Source: Nitrosomonas aestuarii
GTDB taxonomy: Bacteria; Pseudomonadota; Gammaproteobacteria; Burkholderiales; Nitrosomonadaceae
NCBI RefSeq assembly: GCF_003046585.1
Contig: NZ_QAAE01000003.1
Span: forward strand, 124,001-188,000
DNA length: 64,000 bases
Reading direction: 5' to 3'
The notes below the pieces were generated by a model. It searched no databases. It was given only the letters and a program-made list of their open reading frames with translations, and was not told the origin of the DNA. Shown one piece after another: positions 8,743 to 16,275 of the stretch. The position numbers were made by a program, and so were the translations under genes. The number at the start of each line of letters is the position of its first letter. Position 1 is the stretch's first letter.

Positions 8743-9574
8743 TCGATTATTAATTGCGATTTTACGCATTTTCGCGGTAAATACGGTGTTGGTGCTGCTG
8801 TTGATTCTTGCTTTTCTGCTGCTTGAGTCCTGGCCTGTTCTAATGCAACTGTCACTGACACGCTTTGTCACCGACACATCCTGGCATCCACTGGAAGGCG
8901 CTTATAATTTAATGCCGATGTTGGCGGGAACCCTGCTGGCAAGTATGGGCGCACTGCTGCTGGCAGTGCCACTGGGCATGTCTTCAGCACTATTTATCGT
9001 GTTTTATGCGCCATCGCATCTGGCTACGTTATACAAACGTTTGATTGAGTTGCTGGCAGGTATTCCTTCGGTGGTTTTTGGGTTCTGGGGACTGACGACA
9101 CTGGTGCCGCTGATTAATCAATGGCATCCACCCGGCGCCAGCCTGCTGGCGGCAATTCTGGTACTGACATTAATGGTGCTGCCTTTGATTACATTAACCG
9201 CTTACACGGCGCTGGCGGCGGTGCCGGATGAACTTATTCATAATGCAGCGGCACTGGGGCTGTCGCGTTGGGGTATGATCAGTGGCGTTGCGTTGCCTGC
9301 GGCAGGTTCAGGGATTACCGCCGGCATCATTCTGGCGGCGGCGCGCGCGCTGGGCGAAACTATGGCGGTATTGATGGTGGCCGGTAATGTGGTGCAATAT
9401 CCTGAAACCGTATTCGATCCCATACGCACATTGGCCGCCAATATTGCGCTGGAAATGGCCTATGCCATGGGCGATCATCGCGCAGTCCTGTTTGTTTCCG
9501 GCTTGCTGCTGTTGCTGTTAGTAATGGTGCTCTCCAGTATTGCCGGATTTCTGGAAAAGCAGCGCCATGCGTGA
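8729..9574 (+). CDS. pstC: Phosphate ABC transporter permease PstC
   Basis: An inner-membrane permease of about 281 residues with six predicted hydrophobic segments and the ABC permease EAA-type loop (ALGLSRWGMISGVALPAAGSG, split across the loop). Family landmarks are WHPLEGAYNLMPMLAGT near the N-terminus and IPSVVFGFWGL. The start is uncertain: no ATG is available, and I chose the TTG at 8729 because PstC proteins usually begin just before IPTDRLL. TTG codons at 8720 and 8675 are alternatives. It overlaps the end of pstS, implying translational coupling, and ends 8 bases inside pstA. Confidence 0.82.
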   Translation: MIPTDRLLIAILRIFAVNTVLVLLLILAFLLLESWPVLMQLSLTRFVTDTSWHPLEGAYNLMPMLAGTLLASMGALLLAVPLGMSSALFIVFYAPSHLATLYKRLIELLAGIPSVVFGFWGLTTLVPLINQWHPPGASLLAAILVLTLMVLPLITLTAYTALAAVPDELIHNAAALGLSRWGMISGVALPAAGSGITAGIILAAARALGETMAVLMVAGNVVQYPETVFDPIRTLAANIALEMAYAMGDHRAVLFVSGLLLLLLVMVLSSIAGFLEKQRHA

Positions 9575-10433
9575 CAATCAGCAGCTGCATACAGTACATC
9601 GGATCCGGGATCGTCTGGCGCAATGCCTGATTTATAGTGCCGTGTTTCTGGTCGGTGCGGTTTTCATATGGATACTGGCTGATCTGGCACGTGGCGGCAT
9701 AATGCATCTCTCCTGGGAATTTATAACCGAATCGCCACGCGATGCCGGACGGGCAGGGGGGATTGCTTCCATTCTGATTTCCACGTTGTTGATTTTATGT
9801 GTGGCGTTGATTGCGGCCGTGCCGCTGGCGTGGAGCACGGCGATACTGCTGGTTGAATGCATGCCCGCAGCCAGTTCATTTGGCAAAACGGTACGATTCA
9901 GCCTGCATGTGCTGGCGGGTGTGCCGTCTATTGTTTTTGGCCTGTTTGGCAATGCCTTTTTCAGTATTTATCTGGGTCTGGGTTTTTCGATTTTATCGGG
10001 AGGTTTGACACTGGCGTGTATGTTGTTGCCGATTCTGACCAGTACGGCAGAAGCCGGTTTGCGCGCCGTACCGGATACTTATCGATTGTCCGCATCTGCG
10101 CTGGGCATGACTCGTACCGCAACACTCATACATTTAATCCTCCCCGCTGCGGCACCGGCTTTGGCTGCCGGCCTGCTGCTCGGTATCGGTCGCGCGCTGG
10201 CCGAGACGGCCGCACTGCTGTTTACCAGCGGTTATGTCGAGCGCATGCCGGGCTCGCTGCTTGATTCAGGCCGAGCGCTCGCACTGCATATTTTTGACTT
10301 ATCCATGAACGTGCCTGGGGGCGACATGCCTGCCTACGCATCAGCACTGGTATTGGTAACGCTGTTATTATGCATTAATATTCTGGCCATGAAGCTTGCC
10401 TATGGTCTGCAGCGCTGGAGAATCATGACATGA
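9567..10433 (+). CDS. pstA: Phosphate ABC transporter permease PstA
   Basis: 288 residues from the ATG at 9567, which overlaps the pstC stop by 8 bases. Hydrophobic segments and the permease motif (SALGMTRTATLIHLILPAA) fit PstA; GVPSIVFGLFGNAFF and ISTLLILCVALIAAVPLAW are other family hallmarks. With PstC it forms the phosphate channel across the inner membrane. An in-frame upstream start at 9540 lies within pstC and is less likely. Its last codons overlap pstB as ATGA. Confidence 0.88.
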   Translation: MRDNQQLHTVHRIRDRLAQCLIYSAVFLVGAVFIWILADLARGGIMHLSWEFITESPRDAGRAGGIASILISTLLILCVALIAAVPLAWSTAILLVECMPAASSFGKTVRFSLHVLAGVPSIVFGLFGNAFFSIYLGLGFSILSGGLTLACMLLPILTSTAEAGLRAVPDTYRLSASALGMTRTATLIHLILPAAAPALAAGLLLGIGRALAETAALLFTSGYVERMPGSLLDSGRALALHIFDLSMNVPGGDMPAYASALVLVTLLLCINILAMKLAYGLQRWRIMT

Positions 10434-11263
10434 ACGCAAACCAGGATGATGCATTTACCCTCGGGCCGCTTGAAGCAGGCCCGGTCTGCTGCGATCCGCA
10501 GCCGGTTATTCAGGTGAAAGACCTGTCGCTGCATTATGGCGACAAAATCGCGCTCGACAAAGTGACACTGGATATATACAAAGGCTGCATCACTGCGTTG
10601 ATCGGGCCGTCCGGTTGCGGCAAGAGCAGTTTTTTGTCGGCCATCAATCGTCTGACCGATTTGATTCCAGGCTGCTGCGTCAACGGCAACATTTTTGTAT
10701 ACGATCAGGATATCCATCGCTCTGACAGTAACGTACAGGAGTTGCGCAGACAGATCGGCATGGTTTTTCAGAAACCGACACCTTTTCCGCTTTCCATTCG
10801 CCGTAATATTGCGCTACCGCTCAATGAACATGGTATTCGCAAACAAGCAGAAGTCGCTGCAATTACCGAGCAGGTGCTACGCGATGTCGGTTTGTGGGCT
10901 GAAGTGTATGATCGCCTTGATACATCGGCATTAAGCCTGTCCGGTGGACAGCAGCAACGCCTTTGTTTTGCGCGCGCGCTGGCATTGAATCCGCAGATTC
11001 TGCTCATGGACGAGCCCTGCAGTGCGCTTGATCCTATCGCTTCCGGCGTGGTAGAGGATTTGATCTGCCGCCTGCAAGGACGTTACACCATCGTTATCGT
11101 TACCCATAATCTGGCGCAGGCCAGACGCATCGCCAATTACGCCGCACTCTTCTGGATCAAGGAACGTGCTGGTCAACTGGTCGAATTCGGCCGCTGCCAG
11201 CATATTTTTGAATCACCGAGTCATGAATTGACTGCCGCTTATGTGAATGGGGTTAGGGGATGA
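10430..11263 (+). CDS. pstB: Phosphate ABC transporter ATPase PstB
   Basis: 277 residues with all ABC ATPase motifs: Walker A GPSGCGKSS, Q-loop region IGMVFQKPTPFP, signature LSGGQQQR, Walker B ILLMDEPCSALDP and the switch histidine in IVTHNLAQA. MVFQKPTPFP is characteristic of PstB. It overlaps pstA by four bases (ATGA). The operon ends here: no phoU, phoB or phoR is seen downstream, where the sequence turns into a toxin-antitoxin remnant. An N-terminal extension of about 25 residues precedes the ABC domain. Confidence 0.9.
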   Translation: MNANQDDAFTLGPLEAGPVCCDPQPVIQVKDLSLHYGDKIALDKVTLDIYKGCITALIGPSGCGKSSFLSAINRLTDLIPGCCVNGNIFVYDQDIHRSDSNVQELRRQIGMVFQKPTPFPLSIRRNIALPLNEHGIRKQAEVAAITEQVLRDVGLWAEVYDRLDTSALSLSGGQQQRLCFARALALNPQILLMDEPCSALDPIASGVVEDLICRLQGRYTIVIVTHNLAQARRIANYAALFWIKERAGQLVEFGRCQHIFESPSHELTAAYVNGVRG

Positions 11264-11375
11264 ACATCCGGGTGCCGTGCACAGTATCTTAAGATCAGTT
11301 TTAGCAAGTTTAGCCCCAGGAATTAAGTTTTACCGATGTTACCTACAATATTAGCAAAGACAATGGAGGTTAGCG

Positions 11376-11589
11376 ATGCCAAGAATAAGTGCAAAAAGAC
11401 AAATTACATTACCCGTTGCCGATTGTAACGAACTGGGTATCTAACCAGGTAATGAAGTAGAAATTTTTCCATGGAAATCAATTCAATATCATACAAAAAG
11501 AAATCGGTTCGGCAGCAGGTTTATTGAAAGGAACCAAAGCAAGCAAGACTGTCAGTGATGTGCAGTCAAGACAGGGCCATTTTGAATGA
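11376..11589 (+). pseudogene. AbrB/SpoVT-type antitoxin gene, nonsense and frameshift
   Basis: The reading begins MPRISAKRQITLPVADCNEL, the swapped-hairpin AbrB fold start typical of VapB antitoxins, preceded by GGAGG. It meets a TAA after GI, continues as PGNEVEIF, and then needs a frame change to reach IQKEIGSAAGLLKGTK and the C-terminal toxin-binding tail, ending in a TGA that overlaps the next ATG. Two separate lesions mean it cannot make a normal antitoxin. Its position directly before a PIN-domain gene supports a former VapBC-like operon. Confidence 0.65.
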
Positions 11590-11980
11590 TTGCAATAGAT
11601 ACCAATATGTTACTTCAGTATCTATTGGCGGACGATGCAGTTCAACATGCAAAGGCAAAAAGCCTGATTAAAAATAAATATCCTGTATTGATTACAGGTA
11701 TTGATTTAGCCGAGACAGCCTGGACAAAGCCGCTGTATGTGTTGTTGTGCGCGGCATGATAGGTGACGGGACTTTTATTTTTGAGAACTCCCGGGTGATC
11801 TGGTCTGCACTATGCGATTACGAGGAAGCCAGGTCAGTACGTGGCAAAGAACTCGATTTTGCCGATTCACTCATTGCCAATAAATCGCACTTTGTCGCAG
11901 AGGATATCGGGGATTCTTTGTCAGCTTTTTACAGTTTTGATAAAGCGGTAACACAATTGAAAAATGCCGGAAGTCTGTGA
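11586..11980 (+). pseudogene. VapC-like PIN-domain toxin gene with internal deletion
   Basis: It starts MIAIDTNMLLQYLLADD, the PIN-domain N-terminus with the first catalytic Asp, and runs to DLAETAW. The frame then changes: the remainder is read one frame over as KAAVCVVVRGMIGDG and on through VIWSALCDYEEA to DFADSLIANKS, which carries the later catalytic Asp. The segment between LAETAW and KAAV that other VapC proteins have (roughly ten residues) is missing, so a small out-of-frame deletion near 11722-11735 is likely. The toxin should be inactive, which fits the decayed antitoxin before it. Confidence 0.65.
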
Positions 11981-12217
11981 AATAGACTATCCAAGTATTA
12001 TGAATCAATCAGTTATTGGGATATTTATAACTGATTGTAATGTTTTTTGGGTTAAGCCACTATGGCAGTATGTCAGGTTCAATTGCTATATTTGATCGAC
12101 AGATTAACGAAAACTTACATTGAGCAGTATTAATGCATCAGGTAAAGAATATGATAATAGGTGGCCCCTTTGTGTTGTTATGAGTGTTTCATGAGGCATC
12201 TTATATAGACCTGACTC

Positions 12218-12315
12218 TATGAGTGTACCCTATGAGTGCTCTATGAGTGCTATGAGTGCTATGAGTGCTATGAGTGCTATGAGTGTGACCCTATGAGTGT
12301 ATGAGTGTATGAGTG
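12218..12315. repeat. Tandem repeat of TATGAGTG, 10 copies
   Basis: Ten copies of TATGAGTG begin at 12218, 12231, 12242, 12251, 12260, 12269, 12278, 12292, 12300 and 12308. The central five are a clean 9-base period (TATGAGTGC), the last three are an 8-base period, and TACCC or TGACCC spacers interrupt the ends. The mixed periods point to slippage expansion. The array lies about 200 bases before the orphan gene at 12504. Apart from this array and the toxin-antitoxin remnant, 11264-12503 shows no gene. Confidence 0.9.
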
Positions 12316-12503
12316 TGTGAAATACCGCAGCAAGTAGTAATTGAGAAACTCACTACCATTGTCGCAATCAAAATCGCGCAAGGTAAAAGGGAGTGCTTGT
12401 TCAATCGCCTTAATTTGCTTCACAACACTTGTCGTCAATACTTACCAGTAAAATGTATTCTATGTGACAATAAAATTATTTTTTTACTTTCTATTTCTAC
12501 ATA

Positions 12504-13712
12504 ATGTTTGAGAGTATCGTTCTTCGTCGATCAGAGCATGACGGCCCCATTTCAGCCGGACAGATAGCTGAGTTGTTGCTTTTTTATCAGCGAGTACATC
12601 TTTTTATAGACTATGAAACATTAATAAATCTTATTCAACAAATTGGATCGACAAGTATCCTAAGATTGCTAGAACGGCCAGAAGTGTCGGCTGTATATTG
12701 TGAAGAATTAGCTGCTACTCATACAACGCATATTGGCGTCACTCCAGGTTACGATTTTGGTTTCATTAAATTTGTTGGCCATCAAGATGATGGAGTATTT
12801 AAAAGTCCACGTGAACGATTGCAATATAGATTGAAACGTCATAATACAATCGGAAAAGCAAAAGCAGTCAGTTTCTCAAAAGCATTTTTTGATTTGGTTG
12901 CAGTGCGTAAATTATCGGGAAAGCATTTTGGTAAAAATGATATTGCGGATGCTGCAAGAAGTGATTTACTTGATCAAGAGTATGCAAAGCAGGCTATACG
13001 TGCTGCGGTTACTGCTACTCCAGGAGGTTATGATCCAGGAGAAGATTTAGAATTAAAATTAACCAAAACTGAACTTGGCATATTTGTTTTTACTAGAATC
13101 GATTTTAAGTTAATTAACCAAAAACGGAACCAATTTACACCACCAGTTGAACCTATAAAGTTAGCCCATTTGCTTGGCAAGATTTTGGATGCGCGTGTCG
13201 ACTTAACCTTAGCGTCTTTTTATGGTGGGGATTTTATAACTTCCAAAACCACTTCCTCAATAATTCAAATTAAATATGCCGAATTACTGAGAAGGACAGA
13301 GATTAATTTGGATTCCAGCCATCAATTCATAGAAATTTTTTTGCCTGATACGCCAACAGTAGCCGAAGTTATTGATTCGGGAAAACGCTCTTTCGGTGAA
13401 TTTCTAAATTTGCTCGATAAATCTAGCACAAGAAAATTTAATAATTGGGTTGGAAGTGTTAATCCTGATGAAGGTTTAATTCAAGCGTATATCAAAGATT
13501 GTAGTTCTAGAGGTTGGATTCAGAAGCTTCCTGCAAAAATTGTTCGCTATTTATTTGCTACTGGAGCTGGATGTGTAAATCCAATTGCAGGATCAGCTTC
13601 GGGTTTCGCAAATGACTTTATTATTGATAAATTATTTTCAGGGTGGCGTCCTAACCATTTTGTTGAAGATAAGCTTAGCCAGTTCGTTAAAAGGCATATG
13701 GATCGCAACTAA
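12504..13712 (+). CDS. Hypothetical AT-rich protein, 402 aa
   Basis: I do not recognise a named domain. The protein is soluble, without signal peptide or convincing membrane segment. It begins MFESIVLRRS..GPISAGQIAELLLFY, includes LLERPEVSAVYCEEL and THIGVTPGYDFGF, and ends with a Gly/Ala-rich hydrophobic stretch (FATGAGCVNPIAGSASG) followed by GWRPNHFVEDKL. A similar N-terminal pattern occurs, as far as I recall, in unannotated bacterial proteins. The gene is clearly AT-richer than its neighbours, has no Shine-Dalgarno sequence, and is flanked by the TATGAGTG array and by TGGGGTCA repeats, all signs of acquisition. An accessory or defence role is possible but unsupported. Confidence 0.7.
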   Translation: MFESIVLRRSEHDGPISAGQIAELLLFYQRVHLFIDYETLINLIQQIGSTSILRLLERPEVSAVYCEELAATHTTHIGVTPGYDFGFIKFVGHQDDGVFKSPRERLQYRLKRHNTIGKAKAVSFSKAFFDLVAVRKLSGKHFGKNDIADAARSDLLDQEYAKQAIRAAVTATPGGYDPGEDLELKLTKTELGIFVFTRIDFKLINQKRNQFTPPVEPIKLAHLLGKILDARVDLTLASFYGGDFITSKTTSSIIQIKYAELLRRTEINLDSSHQFIEIFLPDTPTVAEVIDSGKRSFGEFLNLLDKSSTRKFNNWVGSVNPDEGLIQAYIKDCSSRGWIQKLPAKIVRYLFATGAGCVNPIAGSASGFANDFIIDKLFSGWRPNHFVEDKLSQFVKRHMDRN

Positions 13713-13719
13713 GGAAATC

Positions 13720-13763
13720 AATGGGGTCACAAAATTAGCCCGCCCCAAAAATCAATGGGGTCA
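13720..13763. repeat. Two direct copies of AATGGGGTCA
   Basis: AATGGGGTCA occurs at 13720-13729 and again at 13754-13763, just after the orphan gene stop. The same decamer and its complement form a palindrome at 43362-43392. Short GGGGTCA-type palindromes scattered in gaps are typical of REP/BIME sequences mobilised by RAYT transposases; no such transposase is in the window. Confidence 0.65.
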
Positions 13764-14000
13764 GACTCGATTGTTTTATTGCGGCCATCATGACGCTTCT
13801 TTTGACAAGGGCCGCGGCGGATTTGCCAATCGAGAATTCTGCTGTGGTATGGTGAAAAAAAGGTTACACCCTATTGTTTCACAGTGTTTGTTCGCGCTGC
13901 CATTGTAACAATTTGTTGAGATTAATAAGCCGCTTTTTAACTGCAAAGTGCCAAGTGCCAAGTGCGGCAGCAGTGAGTCTGTTCCTTTTGATTCAAGCAT

Positions 14001-14031
14001 AAAAAAGCCTCGATCCAGTCGAGGCTTTTTT
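14001..14031. terminator. Bidirectional rho-independent terminator
   Basis: A perfect 7-bp stem GCCTCGA/TCGAGGC (14007-14013 and 14019-14025) with a 5-base loop is flanked by six A on the left and a T run on the right, so it can end transcription in both directions. It lies 18 bases beyond the stop of the minus-strand PEP-CTERM gene and is best read as that gene's terminator. Confidence 0.88.
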
Positions 14032-14048
14032 ATTGAATCCTTTCACCC

Positions 14049-15032
14049 TTATATTTTATTCTTTCTCCGTGAGAATCCGAATCCTGCCAGACCAAGACTC
14101 AGAAGAGCAAGGATGCCAGGTTCAGGAACTGTAGAAGGAGGCAGGCCCGGGTCTGTAATCACTTCTTCAAGTTTTGCTGCAAAGAAGTTGTCTACAAAGT
14201 CCGAATTATTTGCGCCGGCGACATTGAAAGTCCTCGCTAAAAGCCCTGCTCCAAGAACCTGCGCCTGTAAGCTATTATCGGTTACAGTATTGCCAGTTAA
14301 ATTTGCCAACGTTGCAGCAGCATCAAAGTTCAGTAGGTTTGCATCGGAGACATCATGAATATAGTCACCATATTGTTGTTCAGAATTTCCGTCATGGCCG
14401 ACGAGCATATTCAAGAATGCGCTATTACCGATCACTGCCAATGCGGTTGCATCTATTTCTTCCTGCAGGTTAAATCCATCATTGACTGCGTGAAATGGAT
14501 TATCTGAATCTTCATCGGTTACCAAGATTAAATTCTTACGTGCATCTACGCGGAAGTTGAGGAAGCCGTCTTGAGGAATATTGTTATTAGCAAGCTCGCT
14601 ATTAGGTGCGGCACCCAGGACCATTCGAATGACTTCGAGTCCGGCTTCAGGATTGAAGTTGTGGTTATTTTGGATACCAGGATTCGCGCCGATGGTTATG
14701 TTATTAAGCGCAGTCTGCGCGGCTGTGCCGTCGGCGGTAAAATCAAGCGTCAATTCCGGGGCGCCGCCATATACCACGACAGCATATCGGGCATCAACCG
14801 TTGCCGCATTCAAGCTTCCGACAAAAGAGGAAAAACCGGCTCGAACGCCCGCAATCTCACTTGACATTGAACCTGTTGCGTCGATCATAAAGACGAAGTC
14901 AGTTTTTATTGGTGCGGCGTGTGTTGAGCCAATCGATAGTAATAGTGTCAGCAAAACAGCAGCAAAAGTGGTGCTGCGTGAACGCTGCACTCTATTGACA
15001 TTAAAATTAGTTAATATTGTGCTGATAGACAT
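14049..15032 (-). CDS. PEP-CTERM sorted von Willebrand factor A domain protein
   Basis: 327 residues. After a signal peptide (hydrophobic 23-40, ending THAA) comes a VWA domain with the metal-ion-dependent adhesion motif DATGSMS (DxSxS-like) and an ILVTDEDSDNP strand. The C-terminus is a complete PEP-CTERM signal: VPEPGILALLSLGLAGFGF followed by a basic tail SRRKNK. Such proteins are cut and anchored or released by an exosortase at the cell surface and go with exopolysaccharide production; no exosortase is in the window. AAGGAAA precedes the ATG, a sigma-54 promoter lies upstream and a strong terminator follows, so the gene is monocistronic. Confidence 0.9.
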   Translation of the reverse strand: MSISTILTNFNVNRVQRSRSTTFAAVLLTLLLSIGSTHAAPIKTDFVFMIDATGSMSSEIAGVRAGFSSFVGSLNAATVDARYAVVVYGGAPELTLDFTADGTAAQTALNNITIGANPGIQNNHNFNPEAGLEVIRMVLGAAPNSELANNNIPQDGFLNFRVDARKNLILVTDEDSDNPFHAVNDGFNLQEEIDATALAVIGNSAFLNMLVGHDGNSEQQYGDYIHDVSDANLLNFDAAATLANLTGNTVTDNSLQAQVLGAGLLARTFNVAGANNSDFVDNFFAAKLEEVITDPGLPPSTVPEPGILALLSLGLAGFGFSRRKNKI

Positions 15033-15124
15033 AATAATTTCCTTTATTTAGTTCTTAATTATTGTGCAAGCTTTCTCCTTTGAAAGTTATAAGGATGCAT
15101 ATAAAAAGCTCTTGATAAAAATGT

Positions 15125-15144
15125 AAAGCAATTAATATGCCAGG
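15125..15144 (-). promoter_or_regulatory. Sigma-54 (-24/-12) promoter of the PEP-CTERM gene
   Basis: On the minus strand the sequence reads TGGCATATTAATTGCTTT, matching TGGCAC-N5-TTGCW with the invariant GG-N10-GC spacing (GG at 15141-15140, GC at 15129-15128). Transcription should start near 15115, giving a leader of roughly 80 bases. PEP-CTERM genes are known to be associated with RpoN and the PrsR regulator in exosortase-bearing bacteria, so the site fits its gene. The activator site was not identified. Confidence 0.8.
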
Positions 15145-15263
15145 TTATTAAAAACTCCTATAGATTACTGATTGTGTGGTATTTTAACTGTTTTCCTGAA
15201 CTCATCATAAAGCGCCGTCACGGCCAGGTGTAAGATTTTCTGACGAGTGGAATTCCCTTGATG

Positions 15264-15488
15264 CTACGTGTATAACCCCAGGCCGATTCTGCCTGTTACG
15301 CGGCTGCCAAATTGTTCATTGTCATCACGGCCTAGTGATAGTTGCAGATCATGTTTGGCAATGGTTGCCTGATGTTGGGCAGACACGCTCTAGTCACTGC
15401 GTGATGTAACAGCATATTTTTCGGTGGTTTTAACACGGTTATTCTTATATTCAACGCCAATTGTCATGAGCTGACTTTTCCTTGGGGC
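15264..15488 (-). pseudogene. Fragment of a BtuB-like TonB-dependent receptor
   Basis: One minus-strand frame reads MTIGVEYKNNRVKTTEKYAV, TSRSD, a TAG, then SVSAQHQATIAKHDLQLSLG and RDDNEQFGSRVTGRIGLG before another TAG at 15264. The alternating beta-strand pattern and RDDNEQFGSRVTG are characteristic of the barrel of BtuB-type vitamin B12 receptors. About 75 codons of a roughly 600-codon gene remain, with at least one internal stop. No cobalamin riboswitch is seen nearby. The surrounding 15033-15743 is otherwise free of genes apart from the sigma-54 promoter. Confidence 0.6.
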
Positions 15489-15743
15489 TAAATCATTTTG
15501 TAAGGAAGAGGTGTCGCGTCTTGAATGTAATTCTGGTGACGTAAAAATTAATTCTTCAAATGTATTAATGGTGAGATATGGATGCGGCCCAAGCGAAAGA
15601 TTTTTGACTTATCTGATGAACGAATGTCATGTGGGCAGTTCAACCCCGAATCAATCATTCTCGGCGCGAGAACTGGGTTTGTTGCACAAGTGTCTACTAT
15701 AATAGAGCGCATAACGCTATGAATGATTGAGATAATATCAGCG

Positions 15744-15815
15744 ATGAGCCGATATGATTTTAATGAATTGAAATTTGATTGGATGTTTTTGCAGAGTCAG
15801 TCTATGAATCCATAG
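15744..15815 (+). pseudogene. Possible N-terminal remnant of an IS5-family transposase
   Basis: A 23-codon frame starts MSRYDFNELKFDW and stops at a TAG at 15813. MSRYD followed by an acidic residue and an aromatic is the usual beginning of many IS5-group transposases, and the preceding segment near 15670 (GTTTGTTGCACAAGTGTCTA) resembles IS-end sequence. Everything after the first codons is lost. The call rests on a very short match. Confidence 0.3.
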
Positions 15816-15825
15816 GGAGTGCACG

Positions 15826-16065
15826 ATGATTGAGCTTTTAGGATGGTTTGGTCTGATATTTTCTTTTTTGTCGATGATTTATCATCGTTACATGTACGCT
15901 TACCATGATCAGGTCTATGCCTATATTCGAAAAAAATATGGGGATGGTGGTGATAATGATATGAACTTTCCTTCTAAAGCCGATCATTCCAGAAATGTCA
16001 GACAATATTCGTATTACACGATCTTTTTTGCCAGCTTGTTGATCATCCTGAATTTGTTGCGATGA
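15826..16065 (+). CDS. Small membrane protein, 79 aa
   Basis: Unrecognised. The protein has two hydrophobic segments, about residues 3-19 (LLGWFGLIFSFLSMIY) and 62-78 (YYTIFFASLLIILNLL), joined by a polar loop rich in Tyr, Lys and Asp; both termini would lie on the same side. GGGAG is correctly placed before the ATG, which supports real translation. It lies between IS-like debris and the helicase gene, about 210 bases from the latter, so it need not share its transcript. Confidence 0.55.
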   Translation: MIELLGWFGLIFSFLSMIYHRYMYAYHDQVYAYIRKKYGDGGDNDMNFPSKADHSRNVRQYSYYTIFFASLLIILNLLR

Positions 16066-16275
16066 TGTGCTTGAACAGCCTTCTAAGCGCTATCAATTAG
16101 ATAACACTTTTGTCAAAGTTATCGATCAATTTTGTTGTAGACAGGGTTTTATTTTAACTGTGACAAAGCTTCCTGTAAAATTTTAGCAATCAATCATCAG
16201 GGGGTGTTAATCAGCCTTACCTGCTGTTTACTCGATGCGTATAATAGGGGAGAGTCAATATTTCTTTCTTTTTTC

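Noticed and set aside
12218-12315. CRISPR-like look of the tandem array
   Set aside because: Units are 8-9 bases with no unique spacers and no cas genes nearby.
15511-15702. Plus-strand frame of 63 codons next to the BtuB fragment
   Set aside because: No ribosome-binding site, no family pattern, and low-quality composition.
15685-15705. Possible vegetative promoter TTGCAC..TATAAT
   Set aside because: Only 10 bases separate the hexamers, too few for sigma-70; it may instead be part of an IS end.
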